A DNA stretch of 64,000 nt from Salmonella enterica subsp. enterica serovar Typhimurium str. LT2 (GCF_000006945.2 NC_003197.2:4793451-4857450); one strand, 5' to 3'; positions 1-9,302 are shown, numbered from the stretch's first letter. Notes: generated from the letters alone by a model not told the origin. Program-made: numbers and translations.

Positions 1-1400
1 TAATTACAAGCCAGGTGCGGGAAGAGTTTTATCGTCTGGAGAAGCGCTTCAATATGCAGCTTAACGGCAACTGTATTTACGCGCTTAGCCACTATTTAAT
101 CCATCGTACCGCACTGGCGCCTTCTCGTCTCAACAGCGAGCAGATCCGCCAACTGGACGCCTTCCTCGCCCAGAAATATCCGCTGCTGTACAGCTTCTGT
201 TTACAAATTCTGGAGACGCTGGGCCAGAAGCTGGATCTGGAGCCGAGACGCATTGATATGCTGCTGCTGGCGCTTTGGCTGCATAAACAGGGGGCTAACA
301 ACCAAAAACAGGTGACGCATGCGGTGATTCTGGCGCACGGCTATGCCACCGCCAGCAGTATCGCCAACGTCGCCAACCGGTTACTGAAAAATACGATTTT
401 TGAATCGTTCGATATGCCGCTGGACGTCACGCCGGAGGCGATAGCGCAGCAGGTGATGCGCTATCTGGAAGAGCATCCGCTCGCCTCCGGCCTGATGATT
501 CTGGTGGATATGGGATCGCTCAAGGCCATTCATCGTCATTTTGATCGCGCGCTTTCCACGCCGGTGACGATTATCAACAACGTCTCGACCAGCATGGCCC
601 TGTATGTAGGGGAGCGTATTTTACAGGGGCATTTTATTGAAGAGATCGCTCGCGATATCGCCCGGGATGTGCCGGTCGAGTATCAGCTCTACTGGCCGAA
701 AAGCAACAAACCGCGCGCCATACTGACCACCTGCGCGACCGGTATCGGTGTGGCGACGAATCTTTGCGCATTACTGAGCGCCAGTATTCCGCAGGCGCTG
801 GAGATTGACGTCGTCGCCTGCGATTATGCGATGCTGGCGAGCAATAAAACCCAGGAGCCGGTATTTATGCGCTACGACGTACTGGCGATAGTCGGCACGC
901 TGGACCCGCACATCGCCAGCGTGCCGTGGATTTCGCTCGACTCGCTGATCTCCGGCGAGGGGAATCACTATCTGATGCGGCTGTTTGGTTCGCTGACCAC
1001 GCCGGAGCAGGTGGCGGAGATCAACAACCTGCTGCTGAAAAACTTCTCGCTCCGACGAGTGATCGAATCCGTCACCATCCTCGACACCAGCAAAGTCATC
1101 AACCACGTTGAGCAGTTTCTGCTGCGCTATGAGCATCTGGCGGGCGTTACCGTCTCGAATGAAAGAAAGGTGGCGCTCTATGTGCATATTAGTTGCCTGA
1201 TTGAGCGTCTGATCCGCCATGCGGGCATTACTGCCTGGAGTGGGCAACAGTGTCCGGAACAGGAACTGAATCGGCTACGGGAAGCGTTTAGTGTCATTGA
1301 GAGTAACTACAGTGTCAAAATCCCCACCGCCGAGCTTGGCTATATTCATAATATCCTGACCTTCGAAACAGAACTTATCGAGCAAGATCAACAGTTTTAA
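1..1400 (+). CDS. gfrR: GfrR, sigma-54-dependent LevR-type activator (C-terminal half, truncated by window edge)
   Basis: The frame is open to the first base, so the start and the N-terminal HTH and AAA+ domains lie outside the window; about 466 residues are visible. They show the LevR/MalR-like regulatory array. First comes a PRD domain with the LSHYLIH histidine. Next is an EIIA-Man-like domain with active His in ILAHG (codon 336-338), then a GatB-like EIIB segment with Cys in TTCATGIG, and last a second PRD (YVHISCLIERLIRH). Phosphorylation of these sites by the PTS is known to tune such activators. The adjacent -24/-12 promoter and mannose-type PTS genes identify it as the activator of the downstream gfr operon; naming follows the described Salmonella gfr locus. 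Confidence 0.85.
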   Translation, partial: ITSQVREEFYRLEKRFNMQLNGNCIYALSHYLIHRTALAPSRLNSEQIRQLDAFLAQKYPLLYSFCLQILETLGQKLDLEPRRIDMLLLALWLHKQGANNQKQVTHAVILAHGYATASSIANVANRLLKNTIFESFDMPLDVTPEAIAQQVMRYLEEHPLASGLMILVDMGSLKAIHRHFDRALSTPVTIINNVSTSMALYVGERILQGHFIEEIARDIARDVPVEYQLYWPKSNKPRAILTTCATGIGVATNLCALLSASIPQALEIDVVACDYAMLASNKTQEPVFMRYDVLAIVGTLDPHIASVPWISLDSLISGEGNHYLMRLFGSLTTPEQVAEINNLLLKNFSLRRVIESVTILDTSKVINHVEQFLLRYEHLAGVTVSNERKVALYVHISCLIERLIRHAGITAWSGQQCPEQELNRLREAFSVIESNYSVKIPTAELGYIHNILTFETELIEQDQQF

Positions 1401-1448
1401 CTATTTCCCTCTGTTAACCCGCATCTTTTTTCGGCGCGCCACTTTTTC

Positions 1449-1464
1449 TGGCACGCCGCTTGCT
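1449..1464 (+). promoter_or_regulatory. Sigma-54 (-24/-12) promoter of the gfr operon
   Basis: TGGCACGCCGCTTGCT matches the RpoN consensus TGGCACG-N4-TTGCW at every defined position, with the invariant GG and GC elements correctly spaced. It lies 38 bp before the gfrA ATG and directly downstream of a sigma-54 activator gene. Transcription should start near 1474. Confidence 0.93.
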
Positions 1465-1501
1465 CTCTTTTATCACAGTGGAATGTGTTTTAGAGGTCAG
1501 G

Positions 1502-1924
1502 ATGAAGAGACATTATATTTTCGCCAGCCACGGCACGCTGGCCAGCGGAGTTTTAAACTCCGTGGAGCTGATTTTAGGCAAACGGTCAAATGTCTGGACG
1601 CTGTGCGCTTACGTTGAAGAGAGCGTGGATTTAAGCCAGCAGGTAGATACGCTAATTGCCCGGATCCCGCCGGAAGATGAAATTATTGCGCTGACCGATA
1701 TTTTTGCCGGCAGCGTGAATAACGAATTTGTCCGTTATTTATCACGGGAAAATTTTCATCTGCTGGCAGGGATTAACCTGCCGCTGGTTATCGATCTCTT
1801 TATGTCGGAAAACGATGGCAATACCACGCATACCATAATGACGGCGTTAGCGGATTCAAAAGAAAATATTCAGTACTGCAATCAAACTATCACCAGCGCC
1901 ATGCAAAGCGATAAAGATTTTTAA
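1502..1924 (+). CDS. gfrA: GfrA, mannose-family PTS EIIA component
   Basis: 140-residue cytoplasmic EIIA of the mannose/fructose/sorbose (ManXa) family. It accepts phosphate from HPr on His10 (FASHG motif) and passes it to the EIIB. The ATG at 1502 was chosen: it follows GAGGTCAG, and it is the start that places FASHG at the usual depth. The longer frame opens with TTG inside the sigma-54 promoter and cannot be used. It is the first gene of the gfr operon; 14 bp separate it from gfrB. The Salmonella GfrABCD permease takes up and phosphorylates fructoselysine and glucoselysine (established knowledge; substrate not deducible from sequence). Confidence 0.87.
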   Translation: MKRHYIFASHGTLASGVLNSVELILGKRSNVWTLCAYVEESVDLSQQVDTLIARIPPEDEIIALTDIFAGSVNNEFVRYLSRENFHLLAGINLPLVIDLFMSENDGNTTHTIMTALADSKENIQYCNQTITSAMQSDKDF

Positions 1925-1938
1925 GGGGAGGAAGCGTC

Positions 1939-2400
1939 ATGATTGTTTTTTTACGGGTGGATCATCGTTTATTACATGGACAGGTCGCCTTTTCCTGGAC
2001 GCAGTACGTTGGCGCAGACTGTATTTTAATTGCCAACGACAGCGTACCTAATGATGACCTGCGTAAAACCACCATTAAGATGGCGAAGCCGCCCGCGGTG
2101 AAGCTGGTTATTAAAAATATTGCCGATTCAATTGAAGCGATAAAAAGCGGCGTTACCGATAAATATAAACTTTTTATTGTTGTTGAATCCGTGGCGGATG
2201 CGTACCGGCTGGCGCGCGAATTACCCGACATTAAAAGTATTAATTTAGGCGGCACGAAGGTACGTGAAGGGAGCCAGAATATTGCTAAAGCCATCAATCT
2301 GTTAGCGGATGAAATGACTCAACTTCGGGAGCTGGCGGCTGGCGGAGTAGAGATAGAAATTCGGCTGGTGCCTAACGATCGTAAACAACTTTTTGCCTGA
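1939..2400 (+). CDS. gfrB: GfrB, mannose-family PTS EIIB component
   Basis: 153-residue EIIB of the mannose family. The N-terminal VDHRLLHGQV motif carries the phosphorylated His13, the residue that transfers phosphate to the incoming sugar conjugate. A strong Shine-Dalgarno (GGGGAGGAAG) precedes the ATG. Length and motif are typical of a stand-alone EIIB; in E. coli ManX the A and B domains are fused. It works with GfrA, GfrC and GfrD. Confidence 0.87.
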   Translation: MIVFLRVDHRLLHGQVAFSWTQYVGADCILIANDSVPNDDLRKTTIKMAKPPAVKLVIKNIADSIEAIKSGVTDKYKLFIVVESVADAYRLARELPDIKSINLGGTKVREGSQNIAKAINLLADEMTQLRELAAGGVEIEIRLVPNDRKQLFA

Positions 2401-2425
2401 GCGGATACCCTCCTGAGGACATATT

Positions 2426-3205
2426 ATGGTAGAGGCGCTTTTACTTGGACTGGTGGCGTTTATCGCCCAGTCTGAATATGCATTAGGGACGTCGCTGATT
2501 TCCAGACCTATCGTGACCGGACTTTTAACCGGACTGGTGCTGGGCGACATGGAAACCGGAATTGTGATGGGCGCGACGCTGGAGTTGGCGTTTATCGGTT
2601 CCTTTTCGGTGGGCGCGTCGCTGCCCCCGGATGTGGTCACTGGCGGTATTTTAGGTGTGGCCTTTGCGATTAATTCCGGCGCTGGGGCGGAAACCGCGCT
2701 GTTATTAGGTTTGCCTATCGCGACACTGGCGTTAATTGTGAAAAATATCTATAACGGAATGTTTATTCCGTTGCTCTGTCATAAAGCCGATGCTTACGCT
2801 GAGGTGGGGGATACCCGGGGCATTGAGCGTATGCATTTAATCTCCGGCATTGGGCTGTCGCTGATGCTGGGGATTATCGTCACGGTCTCTTATTTAGCGG
2901 GCGTGAATATGGTTAAAGGTTTTCTGGATGCCATTCCAGAATTTATTAAACATGGATTAAGCGTTGCCACCGGTATTATTCCCGCGCTGGGTTTTGCCAT
3001 GCTGGCGCGCTTATTAATTAATAAAAAGGTCGCCCCCTATTTTTTCCTCGGTTTTGTTTTAATGGCGTATTTAAAAATTCCGGTGACGGGTATTGCGATT
3101 CTCGGCGCGATCGTCGCCGTCGTGATGGTCAATATGCCGAAATTTGCGGCCTCGCAACCGGCACCTGCGCAAGGAGCGTCTCATGACGATGAAGATGATT
3201 TCTGA
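2426..3205 (+). CDS. gfrC: GfrC, mannose-family PTS EIIC membrane component
   Basis: 259-residue, strongly hydrophobic integral membrane protein of the EIIC-Man family. Glycine-rich helices include the RPIVTGLLTGLVLGD segment near residue 30 and the GATLELAFIGSFSVGA segment near residue 55, both hallmarks of the family. Together with GfrD it forms the translocation channel. The last 23 bp overlap gfrD, which points to translational coupling and equimolar synthesis. The C-terminus ends in an acidic cytoplasmic tail (DDEDDF). Confidence 0.87.
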   Translation: MVEALLLGLVAFIAQSEYALGTSLISRPIVTGLLTGLVLGDMETGIVMGATLELAFIGSFSVGASLPPDVVTGGILGVAFAINSGAGAETALLLGLPIATLALIVKNIYNGMFIPLLCHKADAYAEVGDTRGIERMHLISGIGLSLMLGIIVTVSYLAGVNMVKGFLDAIPEFIKHGLSVATGIIPALGFAMLARLLINKKVAPYFFLGFVLMAYLKIPVTGIAILGAIVAVVMVNMPKFAASQPAPAQGASHDDEDDF

Positions 3206-4031
3206 TAAAGACCGCCAGCAGGCGGAAACCACTGGTCTGGTCACCGCGCGTGATTTACGCCGCGTCTTCTGGCGGTCATTCCAGATGGAGTTTTCCTGGA
3301 ACTATGAACGACAAATGAACCTGGCGTTCGTCTATACGCTCATTCCGGTATTAAAGAAACTGTATAGCCGAAAAGAAGATCTTGCCGAAGCGCTAAAACG
3401 CCATCTGGCTTTCTTTAATACCACGCCGCACATTGTGACGTTGATCCTCGGTATTACCGTGGCGATGGAGGAGAAAAATAGCCAGCAGAAAGAGATGGAC
3501 GCCAGTTCTATCGATAACGTCAAAGCGTCGTTAATGGGGCCGCTGGCGGGTATTGGCGACTCTTTTTTCTGGGGAACATTGCGTCTTATCGCCACTGGCA
3601 TCGGTACCAGTCTGGCGCTGAAAGGCAATATTCTGGGGCCGATTTTATTTCTGCTGGTGTTTAACGTACCGCATATTCTGGCCCGCTGGTTCTTTACCCG
3701 CTGGGGCTATGTGCTGGGAACCGGCGTACTGCAACGCATTCAGCAAAGCGGAATGATGGAAAGCCTAACCTATGGCGCCTCGATTATCGGTCTGATGGTG
3801 GTTGGCGCGATGACGGCCTCCATGATTGATATCACCATTCCCATTACGTTTGGTACGGGAGAAGCGAAAACCCATGTTCAGGACATTATTAACGACATCA
3901 TGCCTTGTCTGCTGCCGTTAATTAGCTTCGCCATTGTGTACTGGCTGTTAGGGAAAAAAGTGAAACCGTTAACCATCATTGGCGGTATTGCGCTGGTGGG
4001 AATTTTCGGTTCCTGGATAGGGTTATTTTAA
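3183..4031 (+). CDS. gfrD: GfrD, mannose-family PTS EIID membrane component
   Basis: 282-residue EIID-Man family membrane protein, partner of GfrC. Family signatures are visible: the FWRSFQMEFSWNYERQMN region near residue 22, HLAFFNTTPH near residue 72, and MGPLAGIGDSFFWGTLR near residue 115; hydrophobic helices fill the C-terminal third. The ATG at 3183 is preceded by AAGGAG, whereas the further-upstream ATG at 3144 lies deep inside gfrC without a comparable site. It overlaps gfrC by 23 bp. Confidence 0.86.
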   Translation: MTMKMISDKDRQQAETTGLVTARDLRRVFWRSFQMEFSWNYERQMNLAFVYTLIPVLKKLYSRKEDLAEALKRHLAFFNTTPHIVTLILGITVAMEEKNSQQKEMDASSIDNVKASLMGPLAGIGDSFFWGTLRLIATGIGTSLALKGNILGPILFLLVFNVPHILARWFFTRWGYVLGTGVLQRIQQSGMMESLTYGASIIGLMVVGAMTASMIDITIPITFGTGEAKTHVQDIINDIMPCLLPLISFAIVYWLLGKKVKPLTIIGGIALVGIFGSWIGLF

Positions 4032-4043
4032 GAGGGATACACA

Positions 4044-5105
4044 ATGTCACCAACCATGCTGACCTATATTAACGAAGAGTCTGACGTCCTGGCGAATATT
4101 ATTCGCCGCCATCGCCAGTCTCTGGAAGAAGTATCGCGGTTCGCCAGCCAAAAAACGTTACGACGAATCCTGATATTAGCCACCGGATCGTCATTGAATG
4201 CCGCCTTTTGCGCCCGTTATTTCTTTGAGCGCTGCGGTATCTCTATCGATATTAAAGAGCCGTACACCTTTAGCCAGTATGAGAATAGCGATCCGCAAGC
4301 CGATATGGTTATTGCTATTTCCCAGAGCGGGAAAAGCGCTTCTACCCTGGAGGCGATGCGTAAAGTTCAGGCGCAGGGACGTCCGGTATTCGCTCTGACC
4401 GCCGATCCGCAAAGCCCTCTTGGCAAGGCCAGTGATTATCCACTGGATATTCTGACCGGGATTGAGTCCGTCGGCTTTGTTACCCGTGGATTTAGCGCGA
4501 CGGTATTGAATCTGTTGCTTATCGCGTTGTTAATTGCCCGTCAGCAGCAGCGACTGACGGAATCGCAGGTCGAGGAGTATGTGGCGCAGCTTCAACGTAT
4601 CGCGGCAACCCTGCCGTTGGTTATCGTGCGTACGGAAGCGTTTATTCACCAGCACCAGGCCGTTTTACGAAACGGGACGCGTTTTGTGGCGACAGGCTAC
4701 GGCGCGCTGGTTGGGGTGGCAAAAGAGTTGGAAACTAAATTTACCGAGACGGTGCGTGTTCCCTCAAGCGGGTTTGAGCTGGAAGCCTATATGCACGGCC
4801 CGTATCTGGAAGCCAATGCGGAACACGTGATGTTCTTCTTTGAGGACCGGCCCGACGCGCGCTCCAGGGCGCTACGGGAGTATATGACGCCTGCGGTCGC
4901 CAAAACCTTTACTCTCACGCTGGCGAAGGCGGCGCAGGATGACCAGACGCTTGCGCTGGATGTAGCGGTTGATCACCATTTCTCGCCATTACTGTTGATT
5001 GTGCCGGTACAACTCATGGCGTTTCATATCGCCTCACTGAAAGGCATCGACCTTTCGGTACGCATTTTTGACGATTTCGATCGCGTTTTAAAAAGTAAAA
5101 TCTGA
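4044..5105 (+). CDS. gfrE: GfrE, SIS-domain deglycase (glucoselysine-6-phosphate)
   Basis: 353-residue cytoplasmic enzyme with two SIS (sugar isomerase) domains, like the isomerase half of glucosamine-6-phosphate synthase. SIS1 phospho-sugar loops are visible as ATGSSLNAAFCARYF (near residue 48) and ISQSGKSAST (near 93); the second SIS has ATGYGALVGVAKELETKFTE (near 216) and a YMHGPYLEA active-site stretch. In Salmonella GfrE is the deglycase for glucoselysine-6-phosphate, giving glucose-6-phosphate and lysine. That substrate split between GfrE and GfrF is from published work as I recall it; the sequence itself supports only an SIS deglycase/aminotransferase. Confidence 0.82.
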   Translation: MSPTMLTYINEESDVLANIIRRHRQSLEEVSRFASQKTLRRILILATGSSLNAAFCARYFFERCGISIDIKEPYTFSQYENSDPQADMVIAISQSGKSASTLEAMRKVQAQGRPVFALTADPQSPLGKASDYPLDILTGIESVGFVTRGFSATVLNLLLIALLIARQQQRLTESQVEEYVAQLQRIAATLPLVIVRTEAFIHQHQAVLRNGTRFVATGYGALVGVAKELETKFTETVRVPSSGFELEAYMHGPYLEANAEHVMFFFEDRPDARSRALREYMTPAVAKTFTLTLAKAAQDDQTLALDVAVDHHFSPLLLIVPVQLMAFHIASLKGIDLSVRIFDDFDRVLKSKI

Positions 5106-5122
5106 ACAATCAGGAGAAAAAT

Positions 5123-6133
5123 ATGTTGGGTTTTAATCAGGACGAGTACCTGACGAGTGCTCGTGAGATCATCGCTGCGCGCCAGAAGGCAGAACAGGTT
5201 GCTGACGAGATTTATCAGGCCGGGTTCAGTTCTTTATTTTTCGCCTCTGTTGGCGGTTCACTGGCGCCAATGATGGCAATTAATGAATTTGCCAAAGAAT
5301 TAACAACGTTGCCGGTTTATGTTGAGCAGGCGGCAGAATTAATTCATAAAGGAAATAAGCGGCTGAATAAAGACTCTGTGGTTATTACGCTGTCTAAATC
5401 CGGCGATACCAAAGAATCGGTGGCGATCGCCGAGTGGTGTAAAGCGCAGGGAATACGCGTAGTCGCTATTACCAAAAATGCGGACTCTCCGCTGGCGCAG
5501 GCGGCGACATGGCATATTCCGATGCGTCACAAAAATGGCGTGGAATATGAATATATGCTGCTGTACTGGCTGTTTTTCCGCGTGCTGTCGCGCAATAACG
5601 AATTCGCCAGTTACGATCGCTTCGCCAGCCAACTGGAAATTCTGCCGGCGAATCTGCTGAAAGCGAAACAAAAATTTGATCCGCAGGCGGACGCTATCGC
5701 CAGCCGTTATCATAACAGCGATTATATGATGTGGGTCGGCGGCGCGGAGATGTGGGGCGAGGTCTATCTGTTCTCCATGTGTATCCTGGAAGAGATGCAG
5801 TGGAAGCGCACGCGCCCCGTCAGCTCTGCGGAATTTTTCCACGGCGCTCTGGAGCTGCTGGAAAAAGACGTTCCGCTCATTCTGGTGAAAGGGGAAGGGA
5901 AATGCCGCGCGCTGGATGAACGCGTTGAGCGTTTTGCCAGTAAAATTACCGATAACCTGGTGGTGATTGATCCGAAAGCGTATGCGCTGGACGGTATTGA
6001 TGATGAGTTCCGCTGGATCATGGCGCCGTGTGTTGTTTCGACATTGTTAGTTGACCGACTGGCGGCGCACTTTGAGAAATATACCGGCCACAGTCTGGAT
6101 ATTCGTCGTTACTACCGTCAGTTCGATTATTAA
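5123..6133 (+). CDS. gfrF: GfrF, FrlB-like SIS deglycase (fructoselysine-6-phosphate)
   Basis: 336-residue double-SIS protein, the same size and layout as E. coli FrlB. Motifs include SVGGSLAPMMAINEFAKEL (SIS1 start, near residue 39), TLSKSGDTKESVAIAEW (phosphate loop, near 90), SSAEFFHGALELLEKDVP (near 233), equivalent to the FrlB ESGEFRHGPLEIVE catalytic stretch, and a C-terminal DIRRYYRQFDY. It converts fructoselysine-6-phosphate to glucose-6-phosphate and lysine. It is only distantly similar to its neighbour GfrE, so the pair is not a recent duplication. It is the last gene of the operon and is followed by REP palindromes. Confidence 0.85.
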   Translation: MLGFNQDEYLTSAREIIAARQKAEQVADEIYQAGFSSLFFASVGGSLAPMMAINEFAKELTTLPVYVEQAAELIHKGNKRLNKDSVVITLSKSGDTKESVAIAEWCKAQGIRVVAITKNADSPLAQAATWHIPMRHKNGVEYEYMLLYWLFFRVLSRNNEFASYDRFASQLEILPANLLKAKQKFDPQADAIASRYHNSDYMMWVGGAEMWGEVYLFSMCILEEMQWKRTRPVSSAEFFHGALELLEKDVPLILVKGEGKCRALDERVERFASKITDNLVVIDPKAYALDGIDDEFRWIMAPCVVSTLLVDRLAAHFEKYTGHSLDIRRYYRQFDY

Positions 6134-6160
6134 CAGAAAGGGGCGTGTAGCATATACAGT

Positions 6161-6250
6161 GCCTGATGGCGCTTCGCTTATCAGGCCTGTGCGCCAGTTT
6201 ATGGATAAAGATGATGTGTAGGCCGGGTAAGGCGCAGCCGCCACCCGGCA
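6161..6250. repeat. BIME: two REP palindromes after gfrF
   Basis: Two REP units lie in the gfrF-opgB gap: GCCTGATGGCGCTTCGC...ATCAGGCC at 6161-6187, and GTAGGCCGGGTAAGGCG...CCACCCGGCA at about 6218-6250. The convergent gene ends make a transcript-end or DNA-gyrase site role plausible. Confidence 0.88.
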
Positions 6251-6266
6251 TATATGACATTCTCTT

Positions 6267-8558
6267 TTAACTTTCAACATTCACCACTTTGATCTCCACC
6301 ATGCCAATCCCCAATTTGCGCGGCGAATGGCCCAAAATATTACCTTCGTTGGTGGAGACGGGAGCGGGCGGCGCAATGACTAAGGTATTCGCGTCCGTCG
6401 GGTTGTTGAAATGCAGCGTGATAGTGGACACATCGTGACCCAGCACCAGCGTCTGTTCTTCGTTGCCTACGCGTACCGGAATCGGTCGATTCGCGTTGTC
6501 GCCGAAGGCTTTGGCGGTGATCACCAGATCAAACTTTTTCGGCAGCGGCGCTTTATATTCGATTTTAACCTCATCGCCCAACTGCGCATTTGACCAGCGC
6601 CCCCAGGACTCCGGCCGGGAAATGCCGCTAAACTGCTTCACCTCCTCCGGGGCGCCCGCCACGTTAAAGATAAAGCTATCGGCTTTATAACGAATATCGT
6701 TATCGACAATCTTTAAGGTATCGACGTTGCCTTTGTAGCGCTCCATATCGATCATCGTGTCTTTAAACGCCGTCTTACCCTGCCACTGCGCTTTATCAAC
6801 ATGCTGTACGGTTTGCTGCCCGCCAAGCTGCCCCTGCGAGACGCACCAGTCGGTAGAGAGCGCCAGCGCCGGCGCCCATAGCTGCGCCATTTTGTAGCAG
6901 CGATCGATCCAAACGAAATTATCGCGCGGGGCGAAGTCGGCCAACTGGAACCGTAGCGGAGCGGAGTATTCACTTTCCGGTAACGGCTCGACGCGCTTAT
7001 CCGATACGCGCAGTAGTAACGGCAGGCGGAAGTGGCTCCCGGAAAACGCGATCATGTTTTTGTCCCGATCGACGGTAAAATCTTTTATCTCTTTCGGGAA
7101 ATTCCACAGGCGAATGATATCCGGCTTCATCGCCAGCACTTTCTCTTTTACATTCAGGAACACTTCCGACAGCGACTGCCCGGAAAGGCTGCTACGTCCC
7201 AGACCGATAAAATTATCGCCGCCGAGAATATCCAGCACCGTTGCGCCGTTGTCCATCGTGTTGCGTTTGACCGCCAGAGTCTCCTGCTGTGGTTTATCGC
7301 CGCGCAGAATGAAAAACAGATTGTTGCGATCTTGCTTATTCAGGTATTTCCAGGCCGTATTGTTCATCGCCAGATGGTCGGAAGAGACGACGATAACGGT
7401 ATCTTTAAACCACGGCGACGCTTTGATTTTGTTGATAAACTCGGCGATGTTTTCCTGGCTGCAACTTACGGCGCTAAAGGACTGGTTGGGCTTGCCGTCG
7501 TAATCGTAGCGTTTGCGGTTGCAGGTGCGTGAGATAAACCCGTCCGGGTGGTGAGTATCTACGGTCAGCGTAAACAGCGAAAAACGCTGGCCTGAGCGGG
7601 AAAGCGCTTCAAATTTCTTCCATGCCTCATCAAGCACCGTATCGTCGTAGAAGCCCCAGTCGTTACGATAAGACGGGTCCGCCACCACCGTTTTTAGCTC
7701 TTCAGCGCCGTACAGATGATCAAATCCGTGTGATTTCAGGAACACGTCTTTCCCGGCAAAACGCAGGTTAGCGCCCTGCACGAAATAGTTCTGGTAGCCG
7801 GAGTTTTTCAGAATATCGCCGAGGCAGATATTCTGCGGGAAGAAGCTAGAAACCGACGCGGACGCATTGCCCTCAAACGGCGCAAACAGCGGAATACCGC
7901 ACTGGGAAGCCACCATCCCGGCGATGGTGTAATCCGTTCCCGGCAGTTGCATGGTATGGCTGAAATCCAGCCCCTCATTTTTCAGCGCGCCCAACTCTGG
8001 CGTGAGATTGGGGAACGCGTCATTATCAAAATAGGTCCGTTCCAGGCTCTCGCCGTAGATATAGACCAGATTGAGCTTCGGATTAGGAATGGTTTTTGCT
8101 GGTTCTTTATAATAAACGGCAAAATCCGGATCGCCATCGCGCATTTGTGATTTTACCAGTTCGGTAATCTGGCGAAACGCCGGGCTGGCGTCGACCGAAC
8201 CTAACGCCAGCAGTAACGCCAGCAGGCTGTAACCGACATGATGAGGATGGTGACGGCGGCGGCGTAGTACCCATCCCAGCGCGCCGAATACCGCCACTAA
8301 CGCCAGGGCAATGCCGATTCCCGGCAGAATATATTTGCCGACTCCCGCTCCCGTCAGACTATTCGTGAGCGTATAAAGCACTGCGTCGTTGATCCCGTCG
8401 CCGGTAAAATAGTCGCTGGCATACAGGGTAATATTCAGAATGACAAAAAGTCCCAGCACCGTGAGAGTGGCGGCAAACCACCAGGTGTTACGGCCCGCCT
8501 TCCAGGCATATATCAGCACAGAGGCGAGAAACAGAGCGACAGAGAGCAACTCGGACAA
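6267..8558 (-). CDS. opgB: OpgB (MdoB), phosphoglycerol transferase I
   Basis: 763 residues, the same length as the E. coli enzyme. It transfers sn-1-phosphoglycerol from phosphatidylglycerol to periplasmic osmoregulated glucans. Four N-terminal membrane helices (residues about 3-20, 28-50, 75-100, 108-125) anchor a periplasmic LTA-synthase/sulfatase-like domain. Motifs visible include YIYGESLERTY and the metal-binding SSDHLAMNN and DTHHPDGF stretches. The initiation codon is TTG at 8558, supported by an AGGA 7 nt upstream and by agreement with the E. coli N-terminus MSELLS. It is monocistronic, with about 280 bp upstream. Confidence 0.95.
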   Translation of the reverse strand: MSELLSVALFLASVLIYAWKAGRNTWWFAATLTVLGLFVILNITLYASDYFTGDGINDAVLYTLTNSLTGAGVGKYILPGIGIALALVAVFGALGWVLRRRRHHPHHVGYSLLALLLALGSVDASPAFRQITELVKSQMRDGDPDFAVYYKEPAKTIPNPKLNLVYIYGESLERTYFDNDAFPNLTPELGALKNEGLDFSHTMQLPGTDYTIAGMVASQCGIPLFAPFEGNASASVSSFFPQNICLGDILKNSGYQNYFVQGANLRFAGKDVFLKSHGFDHLYGAEELKTVVADPSYRNDWGFYDDTVLDEAWKKFEALSRSGQRFSLFTLTVDTHHPDGFISRTCNRKRYDYDGKPNQSFSAVSCSQENIAEFINKIKASPWFKDTVIVVSSDHLAMNNTAWKYLNKQDRNNLFFILRGDKPQQETLAVKRNTMDNGATVLDILGGDNFIGLGRSSLSGQSLSEVFLNVKEKVLAMKPDIIRLWNFPKEIKDFTVDRDKNMIAFSGSHFRLPLLLRVSDKRVEPLPESEYSAPLRFQLADFAPRDNFVWIDRCYKMAQLWAPALALSTDWCVSQGQLGGQQTVQHVDKAQWQGKTAFKDTMIDMERYKGNVDTLKIVDNDIRYKADSFIFNVAGAPEEVKQFSGISRPESWGRWSNAQLGDEVKIEYKAPLPKKFDLVITAKAFGDNANRPIPVRVGNEEQTLVLGHDVSTITLHFNNPTDANTLVIAPPAPVSTNEGNILGHSPRKLGIGMVEIKVVNVES

Positions 8559-8840
8559 CTGACGATCCTCAATAAACCAGGCTTATCGCTGGCAGGAAAA
8601 AATTTCTAACAATGTAATAGCGATGTCACATTGCTGCAATTCTAATAACTTTACACGGCGCTGTTATTTAGAATGAGTTTAGAAAGTTGGTTTTTTGATC
8701 GGCATCACTTCCTGCCATAGCGGTTAATAACAGGAAAAGACGAAGAGAAAAATCGGGTTAATGCCGTGTTGGCGGGTAAAGGGCCAAAACACGGCGTTTA
8801 TCAGGGCGTCCCGGCGTGGCGCACGGTCAGAAAAACGCAG

Positions 8841-9302
8841 TCAGGAGAGGAAATTCAGCCCTTGCTGCAACACCAGATCGCAAGCTTTGGTTTTCACCTT
8901 TTCCGCCAGCGGCGTACTGCCGATATTATTGAGGTTCAACTGCTGGCCGTCCTTCGTCTTGAGCAACCCTTGCAGGCCGTTCAGGTAGTTAGTGTCCTGC
9001 TCCTGCTGTGTGGTATCCAACCCCAACTTGTTCAGAATCTGATTTTTAACGTTTTCCACGTTGGTAGCGGACGCCAGTTTCTGTTTGGCGCAGTACTGCA
9101 AAATACCGGCGGCATTATTCATATTATCGGCGCTGAGCGACTGGGCACCTCTGCTGAGCAGACCGGTTAGCGCAGAAAGCGACATCCCGCCCTGCTGTGC
9201 GTTCGCGCCCTGAGCGCTTAACTGACTGGCGGCAATACCGCTGGTGGAAATCAGTACGCTGGCGATCGCCGCGCAGCACAGAACATGTTTCGCTGTATTC
9301 AT
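8841..9302 (-). CDS. yjjA: YjjA, exported DUF2501 protein
   Basis: 153 residues with a clear signal peptide (MNTAKHVLCCAAIASVLIST, predicted cleavage after the IAA near residue 25) and no other membrane segment, so periplasmic. It belongs to the DUF2501 family; function unknown. Two cysteines (YCAKQKL and KACDLV) could form a disulfide. The ATG at 9302 was preferred to an in-frame GTG three codons upstream because AGGTGA sits just before it and the E. coli protein aligns there. It is the last gene of the yjjB-dnaT-dnaC-yjjA cluster. Confidence 0.88.
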   Translation of the reverse strand: MNTAKHVLCCAAIASVLISTSGIAASQLSAQGANAQQGGMSLSALTGLLSRGAQSLSADNMNNAAGILQYCAKQKLASATNVENVKNQILNKLGLDTTQQEQDTNYLNGLQGLLKTKDGQQLNLNNIGSTPLAEKVKTKACDLVLQQGLNFLS

